Positions 1 to 13,106 are shown, numbered from the stretch's first letter. The stretch is DNA of 64,000 nt from Leucocoprinus leucothites (GCA_013368445.1 JAACJO010000011.1:124001-188000), one strand, 5' to 3'. Translations and numbers: made by a program. The notes: generated by a model from the letters alone, not told the origin.

Positions 1-3000
1 CAGGAAGTGTGATTGAAGGCTGGGTTGGAGGGCCAGGTTGGACTATCGGTTTGGAAGGTTTTTCACGGGCTAGTTGCGCTGCTTGGTTCTTGTCAGCAGC
101 CTCAAGTGTCTTGTTTATAATTGCCCATTCTACAGGAAGTTAATGTTGCTTAGCTAGGTCCAACAAAGACAAAGAGATGGGAACGAACGTTTCTCGAAAA
201 ATGTTTCTAGGGCGATAGCCTCATTATGAGCATAGCTCCCTACGGTATTGTATAGCTTCGCATTCGAAATCATCAAGCGGAAGTCGGCTTGGAACGCGAA
301 CCTATCCTTGTACATTCCAGCATCAAGTTTTGCACCCATTGTCCGCATGTCCATAGGCTCTTTGATGATGTCAAAATAACTACAAATTTCGCCCTCAGTT
401 AAGTGTTATCTTCTAAAGCACTAGAAATTTACCGAGGCGCGTTGTCGCGGATGGGATCAACTGGTTGATTGAAGATCAAAGCGTGTTTGTTGGCCTGCAA
501 CTTTTTCAAGGCGTTTCGACATGCTTTCAGATCATTTAGGTTCATGCCAGAAGACTGGGCGCGGGGAACCTGCGTGGGCTTTGCTTGTAGCTTGGTGGCT
601 AATTTACCGCTGGGGGGCTTGGTACCTGGCTTCGTTTTGACCTTAGAAGTGGATGCAGGAAGGGGGGCTGGTGATGCAAATGTTACTGCCTTCTTGGTCA
701 CAGGCGATGAGGCAATAGACTCATCAACGGAGGGGACACGCGGAAGCTTGACTTTAGCTGCTGGGACGTTGAACTGGATGCTAGGGTTCCGGGATGGAGG
801 ACCACCAGATTTGACCGTCCTTGGTGCTTTGATAGGAACCTTAACCGGAGGAATTGTTGGGGCAGCCTCCACTATGGGCGTGCTTGGAATGTGAATCTTC
901 ACAGATGGTGGTGTCTCTTCCACAGGTCGAATCAAGAGGTCGGCGAGTTTCAAGAGACACCAGCGAACCTCGACGTCAACATCTGGTGCACTATAAGTGG
1001 CACTGAGTGTGAGTAATGATCAAAATCATAGTATGATACATACAGCGCAATGGGCATGAGGAACTCGCGCAGAGCTTCATTCTTTCCAACCTCTCGATCC
1101 TTTCGCAAAACTTTGATCATGACATCTAGCTCGCTCTTCTTGGATTCTTTAGCCTTCTCCGGTGCATTTCCATCTTCCTCAATAAGTAGCGATTCGCTAT
1201 CTTTTAGCCCAGTCTTCATCTCGCCCATCTGGACGAGGAGGGCCAGGCTATGGCAGGCGTTGCGAGCGACATGACGACGAACGACGCGAGAGGAATCATT
1301 TGCAATCACCGACAAGATGTAACGCATAACGACTGGCGTGTACCACTTGGTCAAGAGTAAGCCATCAAAGGCGGCTAGTCTCACTTGCGTATAATGACCC
1401 TCTCTATAAACCCCGTCAGAATTTTCCTAGACTTTGAAAAACAAAAATCACCTAGTCAAAGGGAAGAAAATTTTGGGATGAGAAGGTATTAGGTTAGCAA
1501 CCCCAAGAATCATGTGAAACTGATATAGTGGTGATTGATATTAGTAGAAAGTTAGGGCGTGAGGGTAACATACCTCTAGCGTAGCTATGGTCACGATATT
1601 GTGAGGAGAAGGAATGAGGCGATCCATACTACGGTATCTATCGATCTCAGAAATGGTTTGTTTAGTGAGTTCTTTGTCCTCTGCGGTTTGCTCGGAGCGA
1701 ATTTCTGAAGGTAAAAGTTCCCCTCGTTCCGGAGGTGCGACCGAGACTGCGGCATAAGAAGCAGCCGATATGATAGTGCATATATAAAAACCGTCGGAAT
1801 ACTTGGGAACGATGAGAAACACTTAAAAGGTTCTTTGAGGCGGACTTACAGGATTTGAGGTATTGTCATTGTAACGAAGTTGGTCGATGAGGAACTGCCT
1901 GACGACTGATGGCGACTTCCCATTTTCAAACCTCACTCGAGAGACAGCTGTGACCAGGGACTGGTATTATCAAGTCAGAAGGCGATAACGTTCGATAATA
2001 ACAAGAGGAAACAAACCTTTCGAACAAAGTATTCAGCCAAGTCAGAGAAATTGTTTGGCTTTGGAACATAATTATGAGTAAAAAGATCCTGATTTGTGTC
2101 TTCTGGATCATAACAATAACGGAGGAATAGCTTGAATAGATGAAAGAGACCAAGGAAATCCAGCTTTCGAATCGCGCACTTCTCGGAGTCAGATAAAGTC
2201 TAAAATGCAACACAATAACTTACAGTCACCAGAGCGAGAGCAGCCTCGCATCGTATACGATAATAATAGTTGGACACAAGCACGGTTTTGGTAAGTGTAC
2301 TTGAAACGATCGCCGTAGGTTTCTCGGCGAGGGCGTTAAGTGCCTTTCGAACTAATTAAAACGACATTCATACATAGATCCTTTGAAAACATACCTCCAA
2401 CTGAGCCACAACATCTCGGTCTCTTTGCAGCTGGGAAACCCACATAAAATCTGGCTGATCAAACTTGATGTTGGCGATCCATTCGAAATCGGCATCCATC
2501 CTGATCCACTCATAAGTTGCTCCACTCATCACCGCTTCATCCTCTTCTGTCCAATCAGCGACTTTCCAATTTTCTCGTTCCTGCTCTTTTTCCCAGATCT
2601 CCAGACCGAAACCCATGTCAATCATGCCCATAGCCTCTGCCGCTTCTGCATCACCTTCAGCCGCAGCCTGAGCAGCTGCTTGCCTAGCGAGATAGCGCTT
2701 AGTGTTTCGTCGGACCCGCTTATACTTGGTATTGAAAGGGACCTCGTATCGCTTGAACGGTGTACGAATATCGAGAACGTGTTCGTACGGTGTACCATCG
2801 GCTTCGTGTATGCGTATTGTCATTTGACCCTAGGATAAAATTATAAGACGACATATATGCACCATGCAGTAAGTCAACAGTTACCTCGAAGAAGGGCACA
2901 GGTTTCATGAGAGCCTTGGATATATCATTATTCTCCATGGCCTTGAAAGCTGGAGCCTCTTGGCGCATCGTGATTTCAACCGCCATCTTCTTTCGATTGA

Positions 3001-4942
3001 AAGATGCCGAGAAGCCAAATGAAGGGCACCCACTCCCATAAATCCACTGCTCAGCAAAACTCCGTGGGTCGACGCCACTGACCTTTCGACATATTCGCAG
3101 GAAGGCATGGGTTGAGAGTGTATTGTTCGGAAGTTCACCACTAATTGCTGAGAGAAACAACTTTGGAAGAACACGACTAAGACCAAGCGAAGTGCCAGAC
3201 TTGCATAGACGCCGATCGAGGATATGAAGGACTAAGGGCGCTTTCAAGTTGATGAAAGGCAAATTGACAGCATCGGGAGGATCAAGGGCCTGTGGCTGAC
3301 AAATCGGGGGCATACTACCAACATCCCACTCCAGAACCCGCTGCATGTCCTTCTTGAGCTTGAATCGATAATCGTTGTTCCCGGACATCTTCCGGATGAA
3401 TAGACCAGTGATGTATAGAGCCAGTCCATTGACCAGCCAAATATCCGACCACGTCTTTGGCACGATGTTGATCCCAACCCACTGACAAGCCAGAGCGTGG
3501 CTGAGTGTATGCCGCGTCTCCATTGCCTGCTCAATTGCATCCTCTCCATGGAGTACATCAAGGTTAACGATCGATAGAGAGGCGCTATCAAATCGTTGTG
3601 TCGGTAACTGGTCAACAAAAACCAGTTTATAGGAATTGAAGGGGTAAGAGCCGAATTCCGAGACATAGAAGCTCATTGAAGAACGTAAGAAAGAAGTTGA
3701 GGTCTTGAGGAAAGACTCCTGCCCAGGTAGGCAGAATGCGTACATGAGTGGTTGGGATGTGCCAGGTGCCTCATCTGCTACGGTGTCCGCGGGTATCGAG
3801 TACAAATGGAAGGGGCCAGCAGCAAAAGCAATATGTTGGACCGACGTTGGAGCAGCTTGGGAGAAGAGAAATATGGTTTTGTTCGAGTTGTACGGATGTG
3901 CGATCTTACATCACAATGAACAGCTATACCAGAGGCAAAGGGATGAGTACCCACCTGTTCGACTAGTTCGCCACTGCACAATACAATGGTGGGACTTAAT
4001 TCATTCGTGTCAAACTCGTCACGATCATCAGCCTCCTCCAGATAACGAGGAACAACAAATTCAAACTCCCAAGTACACTTCTCCCACAAGTTGTCGACAC
4101 AGGGTACCCAGCATCTTGCTGCATCAGGACATGATGGTGTAGTATAAACATGAGGAACTCTCTGAAAAAGTGTCGGCAGCGACATAACTATAACAAGTGA
4201 AGAACTCACGTAAGGATAGTTGTCGTTAGGCAACACGAACTCCACGCCGTCGACAGGATTGCGCAAACTGTAGACGATATTGACAGCAATTGGGGAGAAC
4301 TCGGGCAAAGACTGTCCTTGAGGAACACCGGGAGTGGATGGTTCGGGTGTGGCACCTGAAAATACGTTAGTTTACACCCTGAAACCTGCCGAGTCATTTC
4401 ACCTTCATTATAGAGCAAGTTCGCATTTGACGTCTGTTTCAGCGGCACGTCTTTCGGAATCGCAACCGAGAGCTCTCCTTCATCACTCTCCTGTAGAGCA
4501 GAATAGACCTTTCTCTTCAACTCAGGGTGTCGGTGACAATCGTGAGCCTCGCCAGAACCGCCCATACTAATGTTGGCCAGGGTATCGTGATGCACAAAGT
4601 CGGCCTGGTGTCCACCCACGGTGACACTATGAATGGCTGGACAGCCGTAAGCTACTCCAAGTTCCTTCTGGCGAGATATTACGCACTGCATTGCCTTGCA
4701 TGAAGATGAATGGACCTCAATTCACTGCTTGTGGGGATGATGGTGATTTCAGTATAGCCCTGCAAAGTGGATGAGCAGAAGTCGCTGGCGAGAGACCAGA
4801 AACACATACCCAGAGACTCCCATTGAAGTCTATCTCTAAAACAACTTTCTGATGACTAGTATATACGAAAGGCCGTGTCAGCTAAGGAGGAACGAAGATA
4901 GGAGGAGAAAGGATACGTATATGGAGAAGCCACGGCGAACAT
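1..4942 (-). CDS. TAF2: TFIID subunit TAF2 with C-terminal bromodomain (partial)
   Basis: TAF2 is the large TFIID subunit with an M1-aminopeptidase-like fold that helps bind core promoters in the nucleus. The spliced N-terminus starts at 4942 with MFAVASPYTHQKVVLEIDFN, read across introns at 4916-4856, 4809-4760 and 4682-4637. The aminopeptidase-like core lies around 3800-2800 (for example SMSFYVSEFGSYPFNSYKL and LACQWVGINIVPKTWSDIWL) and lacks an obvious HEXXH zinc motif, as expected for TAF2. A Pro/Lys-rich linker (950-500) leads to a bromodomain, from about 500 to 100 across one intron, containing YFDIIKEPMDMRTM and the conserved NAKLYN asparagine motif. After a further intron the frame continues through ETFFEKQWAIINKTLE and is still open at base 1, so the 3' end is missing. 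It diverges from LTV1 across about 207 bp. Identity is firm; some exon borders are not. Confidence 0.9.
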
Positions 4943-5149
4943 TCTCGCGTTGGAGGCTGATGCGCGCATCCATCGACAAGAACGATCAAAATAGAGTCCT
5001 GAACGTCCTCAAGTGAGTCAAGATTAAGCGGAGAAAGAGGAGAAAGGTGGTGGAAATGGTAAGGCTGGCACTGGAGATGGTGGTACCAACCGAAGGCACA
5101 CAGCAAGCTTGATTATGTAACCACCCCGCTTTGCATTCTCACATCCACC
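4943..5149. promoter_or_regulatory. shared divergent promoter of TAF2 and LTV1
   Basis: Only 207 bp separate the two start codons, which face away from each other. Both promoters and both 5' leaders must fit here. No clear TATA box is seen; CT/GA-rich stretches are present. Co-expression is inferred, not shown. Confidence 0.6.
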
Positions 5150-6990
5150 ATGCCGCCCAAGAAATCCATCTTCCGCCAGCCAGGGGCAAAACATTTCCAG
5201 CTCGTCCACCGCTCGCAGAGAGATCCTCTGATACACGATCCAGAGGCCAGCCAGCATGTCCTCAAACCCTTCGAGCGCGAAAATGTCAAAAAGGTGCGAC
5301 CATCCAATATTTTAAGATAAAACCCTGATCAAATTGCACAGGGGAAATCTCGTGATGACCTCGAGTCCTTACTTCCCGCTTCGGACATCGAACACGACAA
5401 AAAACGAAATGTCGGTGAAGCCGCGCTCTATGGAGTCTACTACGATGATACAGAATATGATTACATGCAACATCTCCGAGCAGTCGGCATGCTGGAGGAT
5501 GGTGTGGAGAGCATCATGATTGAAGCACCCTACTCGAAGAAGAGTAAAGGGAAAGGGAAATTGGACGAATTGGTCATCCCCCAGGAGGCATTACCCTCGG
5601 CCTCAGAGTTGCCTCGGAACTATGAATCCCAACAAGCCATCCCTGAAAGTATTGCTGGATTTCAGCCAGATATGGACCCACACCTTCGTCAGGTTTTAGA
5701 AGCTTTGGAAGACGACGCATTTGTAGATGATGACCTGGGCGATGACTTTTTTGATCAACTTGTGGATGGTGGTGAACGGGGTGCAGAAGACCTCGACTTT
5801 GAGTTCGACGAAGACGGCCTTGAGGACTTGGAAGATGAACCTCATTACGACGTCGAGAACGAGAATGAGCCAGTCGAGCTTGGTTGGGAAGAAAGATTTG
5901 CTCAGTTCAAGAAAAGTCAAGCCAGAAAGAAGATGCATTCAACTAGTGACGATGAATTTGCATCTGAAGGCGGCGACACGATTGGAGGATTGCCAACAAT
6001 TTCGGTCCTCGGTGGCAAGGGGAAACGGAGACGAAAGGGCAGCAGTGATGCTTCCGGCTACAGCATGAGCAGCTCGTCGATGTACAGAAACGAAGCACTT
6101 CAGACACTCGATGAACGATTTGATCAGGTACGGTTTTCACCATCCGTACTGAATGATGCTTACTCTGTTTCCATAGATAATGGAAAAGGAATATGATAGA
6201 GAAGAAACCGTAGAGGAGCCACCAGCATCCGATGAGGACACTGACGAAGCACCTGAGCTTATCACGTCGCGTGAAGACTTTGATTTGATGGTCAATGAAT
6301 TCCTCCATGACTATGAGATTCTTGGAAGGAAGATGAAGCCAACACTTCAAGGGGGTACGCCCATCGATAAATTGGATACTATCCGACGTGCCTTAGGACA
6401 AGACAATCGTGTACGAGTCAATGAAGATGACGATGATGAAGTACAAGATTTTATGTCTTTGGAAGATATGCCGAAGGAAGATAGATGGGACTGCGAGACC
6501 ATTCTCAGTGGGTATTGTGACAAAGTGTACATCCCCAGATGCCCATTGAATTTTTATACAGCCACTTATTCCAATCTGGAAAACCATCCTCGCATCATCC
6601 GCGTTAACAGTCCGAAAAACGTACCAAAGATTTCCGTCGATCCAAAGACAGGCTTCCCGCTGGTGAACGGTTTATCCACCCACCAACCAAGACGTGCAGT
6701 GCTGACTGAGGACGACTCCGATGATACTGAAACGGAGAGTACAGGTGTGAACTTTTATATTACAGTCAGGAGTGAGAATAAATACTCTCCAATTAGCTCA
6801 CAAACGCACAACGATTTCCCGGCCTCGCAACGAGTCGAAAGAAGAGAAAAAGGCCCGAAAGGCTGCTTTAAAAGCCGAGAAACAAAATCGGCGGGTAGAG
6901 AAGCGGGAGACGAAAGACCAGTTCGCAGCCGAACTGAAAGCTCAAAAGCGAGTGTTAGCAAACAAATCCCAGCGCGTAAAGAAGATGTGA
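5150..6990 (+). CDS. LTV1: ribosome biogenesis factor Ltv1
   Basis: LTV1 is an assembly factor for the small (40S) ribosomal subunit and is needed for late pre-40S maturation and export. The start MPPKKSIFRQPGAKHFQLVH is the family's typical N-terminus. Exon 2 carries the diagnostic YYDDTEYDYMQHLRAVG. An acidic middle and a basic Lys/Arg/Glu-rich coiled C-terminus (SRPRNESKEEKKARKAALKA) follow. Introns are read at 5294-5341, about 6127-6177 and 6745-6796; the last joins TEST to AHKRTTISRPRNESK and moves the frame so that the true stop is the TGA at 6988-6990 rather than the one at 7001. It is divergent from TAF2. Full length, with no visible damage. Confidence 0.93.
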
Positions 6991-7182
6991 TAAGTAGCTA
7001 GTGGGTGGGATGTAAATGGGCGTAAACATACCAGGCGTCGACTAATCAAATATTTTGTGACATATGATATTCTTCTGATCGATCAGTGACATCATCTCCA
7101 TGGTCCACCATCTCTTGGCATTCACAACCACATCCATCTCTTCTTTTCCTTCCATACCCCAGTACAACTGTGCAGCGCATTT

Positions 7183-10100
7183 ATGCCTACAACTTTAACG
7201 ACTTTTCTCCTCATTGCGACTGTTTTCCTAGTCTTATCGCCGACAGGAGCACTTGCGTTTGGTGCTGGTGACATACCTGATTTTGCATACCTAAACGGTG
7301 AGGGTTCCCGTACTGATCAAGGCTTTTTGCGACTGAAACTGCCTTCCAGACAAGGCATTCAGACATGGTGATATTGAGGGTATCCTCGAAAATCTAGTCA
7401 AGAATGCTGGTGGTGCGGCGCTTGGCGGGGGTGGTTTACTGGGCTTTGCATCCTCAGTAATCAGTGCAGCATCAGGAGGGCTCAAGTTCAGCAAAATGGA
7501 CGTCAAGCGTGTCTATTTCGTATGTTTCTAATTTCTAACCTTGCTATCCCATTGGTTGATCTCAGCAATATTTCTTAGGGAAACTGGCTTAGGGACTATT
7601 CTCAGGTAAGCTTCTTGTGGTTATCACAGGGAGATGCTCCCATTAACAACGGTGTGAATCAGGCCATGGACATCGCCGGTCTCAGCAAACTCGCCCCTGA
7701 CTCGATCACCCTGATTATCTCTGTTCTGGGTTTCATGGTGAGACCCTTGATGACTATTGGTTTGATCCATCTGGCTAACCGGAAATCCAGACCTTCGGCT
7801 TTGCTACTCGAGAATTTGAAGTCACACAGGAGCGTCTTGGTGTATATTTGCCGGTAGTACGTTTTGCACCTGACTCTTGATGGAGTATACGCTAACGACT
7901 AAACCCAGGAACATATTGATAACCCCAAGTATGATTTTTTGATTTCTCATGTTTCAAATTTCAAAGGTAACATTCGTATCCAGAGGATATGCAGAGGCAG
8001 AAGGTGATGCGAGGCGTATCCACCCTAAGCTTCGGCCCCCTGTTGAGAGACGGGAACTGGAAATCGATGAACAGACTGGCATGAAGGTATATGATTTGTA
8101 CATCGTTGCACGATCATAATCTAATTCGCTTCCGGTCAGAGATACATGGCGTCAGAGAATGAGGGCTTTGATACATCAACTGCCTGCATCCGTCGCACCT
8201 TGAAAGCCTGCATAGAGCACGGCCGTCGTGCAGGCGGTGAAGACAATGCTGATCAGTTTGAAGCTTTCCGATTACTCGGCACAGGCCTCCACACCCTCGA
8301 AGACCTGTTAGCCCACAGCAATTGGTGTGAGATAGCCCTCAGGAAGATGGGATACGACGAAGTTTTCTGCCATATTGGAGATAATGGTTCAGCCTTTGCT
8401 ACTTGTTGCCGAGTCATCTGGACTTATATGGTGCTCACTAGTGATCGTTGACACTCCCAACGGACCTGCACCCCCTCTCGTTACTGGGACGTTCGGAGGT
8501 AAGCTTGTACTCCAATCTACCTCTTTTTAGAATGAACCAAACCACTGCCAGGTGCCGATTTTTTACATTCTCTCCTGGGAGAAGCTGGAGAGTAAGTGTT
8601 GTTATGGACAGGGTTGTCGCTAAAGACTCACAACTTTCGTAGTCATTTGAGTCAAGCCAGTGTAACTGACCTCGCTGGAAAGATGGATCAGGCAAGTCTT
8701 GGTCGCTCAATCAGAACAAGGTTTGGCTGACCATATCCAGGCTTCTCAAGGGGGAGATTCAAACATGGAGGCCTTTAAGGCGGTCCTCGGCAAACTTCCG
8801 ATCGGTGGAGGTGATGAAAAACTGAACCAAGGGCAACAAATGCACGAACAAGCCAAGGCCTATCACTTTGACCCAAATAACATTGCCCCTCCCGAAGTTC
8901 AGCGCCAGTTACTTGACCTGCTCAAGTGGCGCGACGGTGTTATGAGGGATATCACAGAAACGATAGAGAAGATCCCTGGTTTAAGTGACCTGGTTGAACA
9001 ATTTGAGAACGCGTTGAATGCTTGTACGCAAAGTGTCTTCATCTACTATATGCGCACAAATCGCTGATCAATCACCCCATGGCAGTCGTTTACACCGTTT
9101 TGGCACCCTATCTCACTGTAAGTTACCGATCACTTGGGACATCCAGAAATCGTTTAATTACTCCCTACAGCCTATGATCACCTCCGTGACTGATGTTCTT
9201 AGTGAAGGAAGCAAGGCTGTTATCAACAGTGAAGATCAATACCAGGTTCGTTACTGCAGTGTTCGACGTACCTAGTGATTCTCAAGACCTTTCTGGCAGG
9301 TCTTTGACGATCCTGATGCTTCTGACCCATCTCATAGTATCCTTTCCAAGGCAAGGCGAAACGGTTTTTGAAATGATTTGCTGTTGAATCGAAAATCGCT
9401 TCTAGGACCATTTTGCTCTCATCCTCAATGAACCAGCTGGAAAAATCGCTCAGGTTGTGGTCGAATATGCTGTCAATTTGATCGTCAAAGTGAGCGATTA
9501 GTCTATGTTTAGCGATCTCTACAAAGCTTAGACCTTCCTCAGGCGTGGTCAGACGATAGTGACCCAGACCGCGTTTTGGATACTGTAAGCCTTGTATCAG
9601 ATTACCGTCGATTTAGGACCAGAGATGAACCGTTTTTCAGGTTCTGGAAGCGTTCCATCATCCATATTATGCAACTGGACAATCTCAAATTCAACACCTA
9701 ATGTTCGAGCACATGGAAAAATGGATTGGTGGTTTGGGATCCGACGAAGCTCAGGAGATCATTCAACGATTGACCAAGGTCTGCATCAACATATAATTTG
9801 AGGAAAAATCTAAGTTTTTCTTTCAGGAAAGCGTACGTGAGCATAAGAATAAGCGTATTGGATCAGAGGATATGAACCTTGAGGAACCTGGATACAGCCA
9901 CAAACCTCAGAGTAAGTCGTCATAACTCCAGCTGAGTGGAATGGATATCCATTTTCAATTTTAGACTACTCCCAGGGCAACCAGTACTCAAGTGGCGGGA
10001 GCGCCTACGCTAGTGGAGGACACACCAGTGGTGGTGGTCGACATGGTGGCAGTGGGGATCAATCTTATGGAAGCAGCTATGGACAAGAACAAAGCAGTTT

Positions 10101-10872
10101 CGGTGGAGGTGAATACGGCCGACAAGAGAGCGAATACGGTCGAAGTAGGCGTGATGAAGATTCGCATGGTGGAGGCTATCAGCAGGAGGACAGCCGATAT
10201 AACGTTGGGTATTCCCAAGATAGTTATGGATCTCGCCGCGAGAACAACGAAGGATATGGAGGAGGTGGCCATGGCCAAGCCTCCTATGGTATCTCCCGCC
10301 GCGATGAAGACAACAACTCATATGGTCGCTCAGATGAGTACCCCCGTCGTGACAATGATGAATATGCTAGCTCCCGCCGTAATGAGGGGGGCTATGGCCA
10401 AAGGCAGAACCATGAGAATGACAACTCGTATGGTCGCTCAGATGAATCTTCTCGTCGTGATAACGAGGGATATACTCCTTCCCACGGGCAGAGCGAGTAT
10501 GGTTCCCGTCGTCGTGAGGACGAAAGTTACGGACACACCGAAGAATATAGTGGCCGTGGTGAAGGCTACGGCAGTGGTGGCGGAGGGTATGGTGGTGGAG
10601 GGTACGGTGGTGGTGGTTATAGTGGTGGCGGAGGGCATGGTGATCGTTCTGAGGGCTACGGACGCGACGAGGGCTATGGCCGAAGTGAAGGCTACGGTGG
10701 CCGCTCGGAAGTTTCTGGAGGGGACAGTTATGGTGGAAGGTCAGGCTATAATCCGAGCTACGGTGGAGACGATACTTTTGGCGCTGAACGGCTCAATATC
10801 CGTGATGACGAAGAGGAGTACGGAGAAAGGAAGCATCACCACCATCACCACCACCATCATGACGATGAATGA
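7183..10872 (+). CDS. Het-C family protein with Gly/Tyr-rich, nona-His tail
   Basis: This is a homologue of the heterokaryon-incompatibility protein HET-C. The family is widespread in fungi, and in Neurospora allelic het-c differences cause incompatibility; its basic biochemical role is poorly known. A signal peptide (MPTTLTTFLLIATVFLVLSP, then TGALA before FGAGDIPDF) starts the protein. The conserved core is spread over many small exons: FSKMDVKRVYFGNWLRDYSQ, LAPDSITLIISVLGFMTFGF, RRIHPKLRPPVERRELEIDE, LGTGLHTLEDLLAHSNWCEI. From about 9964 the frame becomes low in complexity (GG, YG, SYG, RRDE repeats, including two SYGRSDE units about 108 bp apart) and ends in nine His followed by DDE and TGA at 10870-10872. 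A 297-codon open frame over the tail is a repeat artefact. Incompatibility function in this fungus is not implied. Some internal exon borders are uncertain. Confidence 0.88.
9964..10872 (+). repeat. low-complexity Gly/Tyr/Ser/Arg coding region of Het-C
   Basis: GGT/GGC/TAT-rich coding repeats encode a prion-like tail with SYG, GGYGGGG and SRRDE motifs, ending in a run of nine CAC/CAT codons at about 10834-10860. Units beginning near 10312 and 10419 are related copies. The composition keeps more than one frame open, which explains the long overlapping open frames here. Confidence 0.85.
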
Positions 10873-11830
10873 ACGAAACAAGTAGACCAGTCGGCGGGAG
10901 TGAGGTTCCAGGCGGTCTGTATCTGATTGTGGTCTTTCTGTTGCTCGCTTTCTTGAATCTGTTCTAAGTGAATGCCTGAAATTTGATAAATGTATGACTA
11001 GCTTAACGTGTGTTCTGCCATATACAGTTTGTTATCGTAGCGGTCCTTGATGCCAGTCTATGAGATGTGGTGTCAACAAAACGGGGTGTTGGGGTTTACG
11101 CAAGAAAGAATTTAAACCCACTCTATTGAGCGACCCACCAGCTTCCTCTCATTCACCGAGGCTACTTTCCACGCTACAGAAACCCCGAACCCAAAGATAT
11201 ATTGACATTATCTATACCCCATACCTAATGGTTCCTTAAACCCGTTCTCGTTTGTGTATATGATAGTAGATCCGCGGTGGCCAACGGTTGTTCATCTCTT
11301 GTGGCGTCGCTACCACTGCGCGCCATCGACTGGGTTAGAAACCCTGCGTTTGTTATATTCCGTAGGTCGGGTTGCTTGACCAGATAAATTATTCATCCTA
11401 GTAGACATGTCGGTCACTGACCAGCCATTGCAATTTCATGTCTGATAACAACCGACGTGTTGGGATAAAAACCGGAGTCAGGGTGGAGCGAGATCCCGTC
11501 GTACGAGTGCTGAGGGCCATATACCATACATCATACCTGATCCACTCTTATATACAGTGTTATATGCCAATAAATACAGAAGGAACAACCTATCCTACAA
11601 ACTGACAGGGTACGGCGACAGTCTATCAGCAGCAATCCAGGATGAGACGAACTGTCCTCATCACCGCCCGTCGTAACGCTTATTGCGTTCTGCAGCTTTT
11701 GTGCCGCACATTCCTCTGCTCTAAACAACTAACGCTCCTGCGTTTCTATTTGCTCATTCTTGCATCTCTCCATGCATGGAAGAACGCCACTTCCTCTTCA
11801 TTTCTGCCTCGCCTTATTCCAATCACCACA
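10873..11830. other. intergenic, 3' ends of Het-C and SEC14 genes
   Basis: These 958 bp lie between two convergent genes. They hold their 3' untranslated regions and AT-rich stretches. I see no coding exon pattern, tRNA or transposon feature here. Confidence 0.5.
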
Positions 11831-13106
11831 TCAAAAAGACATAGACGAGACGCTCGGCGACCCATCCGTAACGACGACGGTCTCCGCTTCCACTTGGGAG
11901 GCCTGTGCCCTAGGCCCCCATCCTTTCCTCCCAACCATCCAAGGACCTGCACCACTCATCTCGCATCCACCCAGTCCTTCACATGTACAATCTCCACCAA
12001 GGGAGGCTGGGAGTGAATCAGCATCAACGAGATCCAGTAGAACTCGTTTATAGTCATTTCCGAGGATATCAACCTTGTCTACTGTTTCTTTCGACAGCCA
12101 TGGTTTGATAACGTTCCAGATGACGGTGAAGGATGATGGAGCGTTTACGATGACGAGCTGGCCCATGCTATGGTGTAGATAAGATCAGGGTACGGACAAT
12201 GCAAGAGTGGAATAGGGATTTACGTTTCAGGGTAGTAGTCTTGGGATATCTGAAAAGAACTCCTTGCGAGGGCCTTAACTTGCCAGAACTGGCTCAGTCT
12301 ACGATTACGTGGAGTTAGCGAAGGGAATAGGGAGGGGCTGATAGTGATGTACCCAAAGCCTTTTAGGTCGACAATGACCAGTGAATTAGTGATGCTCCTG
12401 CCTGCTGCGCGGGCAGCAGCTGGAAGGACTTCTCGCGGAAGCTGAGAGGGATGGATGATCGGAATTTGGAATCAAAATGGATATGCTGGACACCTACGCA
12501 TTCGGCATTGACCAAGACCGTCTCCCAATGTCGTTCCGGGGTACAGACCTTGTATAGCTTGGCCAAGTCCATCTTGCCAAAAATTTGTATGTTGATAGGT
12601 CGGCCTTTCTGCTCGGATGGTTAATTTTAGTTGTTGTATGTAGAGATGCTTGTGACCTTGTCTGTCTAGAACTGACTGAGTTCGGTGCTACACCAGAAAT
12701 ATATCAATACACACACCTTGTGGAACCACATCGGCCAACAGTCAAAGATGGCCTCTCGTTCTGGATACTGGAGAGAGGGTGAGACGTGATGGAATGAGAT
12801 TCGAACTGCAAACCGACATCAAATGGGTCAATTTCTCGATACAGTTGATCAATCCCAATGCCTTCGACCGTCTTCCTCCAATGCTGGCAGTCTGCAAACA
12901 TCTTCTTTGACTGCACAAGGTCAAATTTACGTGCTCGAAGGAATCTCCTGAGTACTCGATGAGCAGAGTTGCGATGTAGTCGAAGCTGCGGCTCACAGAA
13001 GCGTCTCGTCATCCGTGCCAATCGAATCGCCTTCATGAAAGAGGTTGTCTCCAACCAGTTCCTGCCTGAAGCGTTGGAGGATGGCATCCTGAGAAGACCT
13101 AGTCAT
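11831..13106 (-). CDS. SEC14: Sec14-like phosphatidylinositol/phosphatidylcholine transfer protein
   Basis: Sec14 proteins exchange PI and PC between membranes and stimulate PI 4-phosphate synthesis at the Golgi. The CRAL-TRIO-N segment reads TDDETLLRFLRARKFDLVQS once a 50 bp intron (GTGAGC..TCAG) inside LLR is removed. The lipid-binding CRAL-TRIO domain continues through FGKMDLAKLYKVCTPERHWE, the QLVIVNAPSSFTVIWNVIKP sheet/helix and ETVDKVDILG. The C-terminus is Gly/Cys-rich (LPASLGGDCTCEGLGG) and ends at 11831. The start at 13106 (MTRSSQDAILQRFRQEL) is chosen because it reads straight into the conserved helix; a longer first exon further upstream is possible. It is divergent from MED11. Family is certain; orthology to yeast SEC14 itself, rather than an SFH paralogue, is likely but unproven. 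Confidence 0.85.

Noticed and set aside
429..953. Plus-strand ORF over the TAF2 linker (469-894)
   Set aside because: It is the antisense of the Pro/Lys-rich TAF2 linker, which joins conserved segments on both sides on the minus strand.
9992..10885. 297-codon ORF beginning MAGAPTLVEDTPVVV on the plus strand
   Set aside because: It overlaps the Het-C tail in another frame. GGT/GAT-rich repeats leave several frames open, and only the frame ending in His9 continues the Het-C exons.
11642..12053. Two plus-strand ORFs of about 100-125 codons
   Set aside because: They are antisense to the last exon of the SEC14-like gene and have no family pattern.
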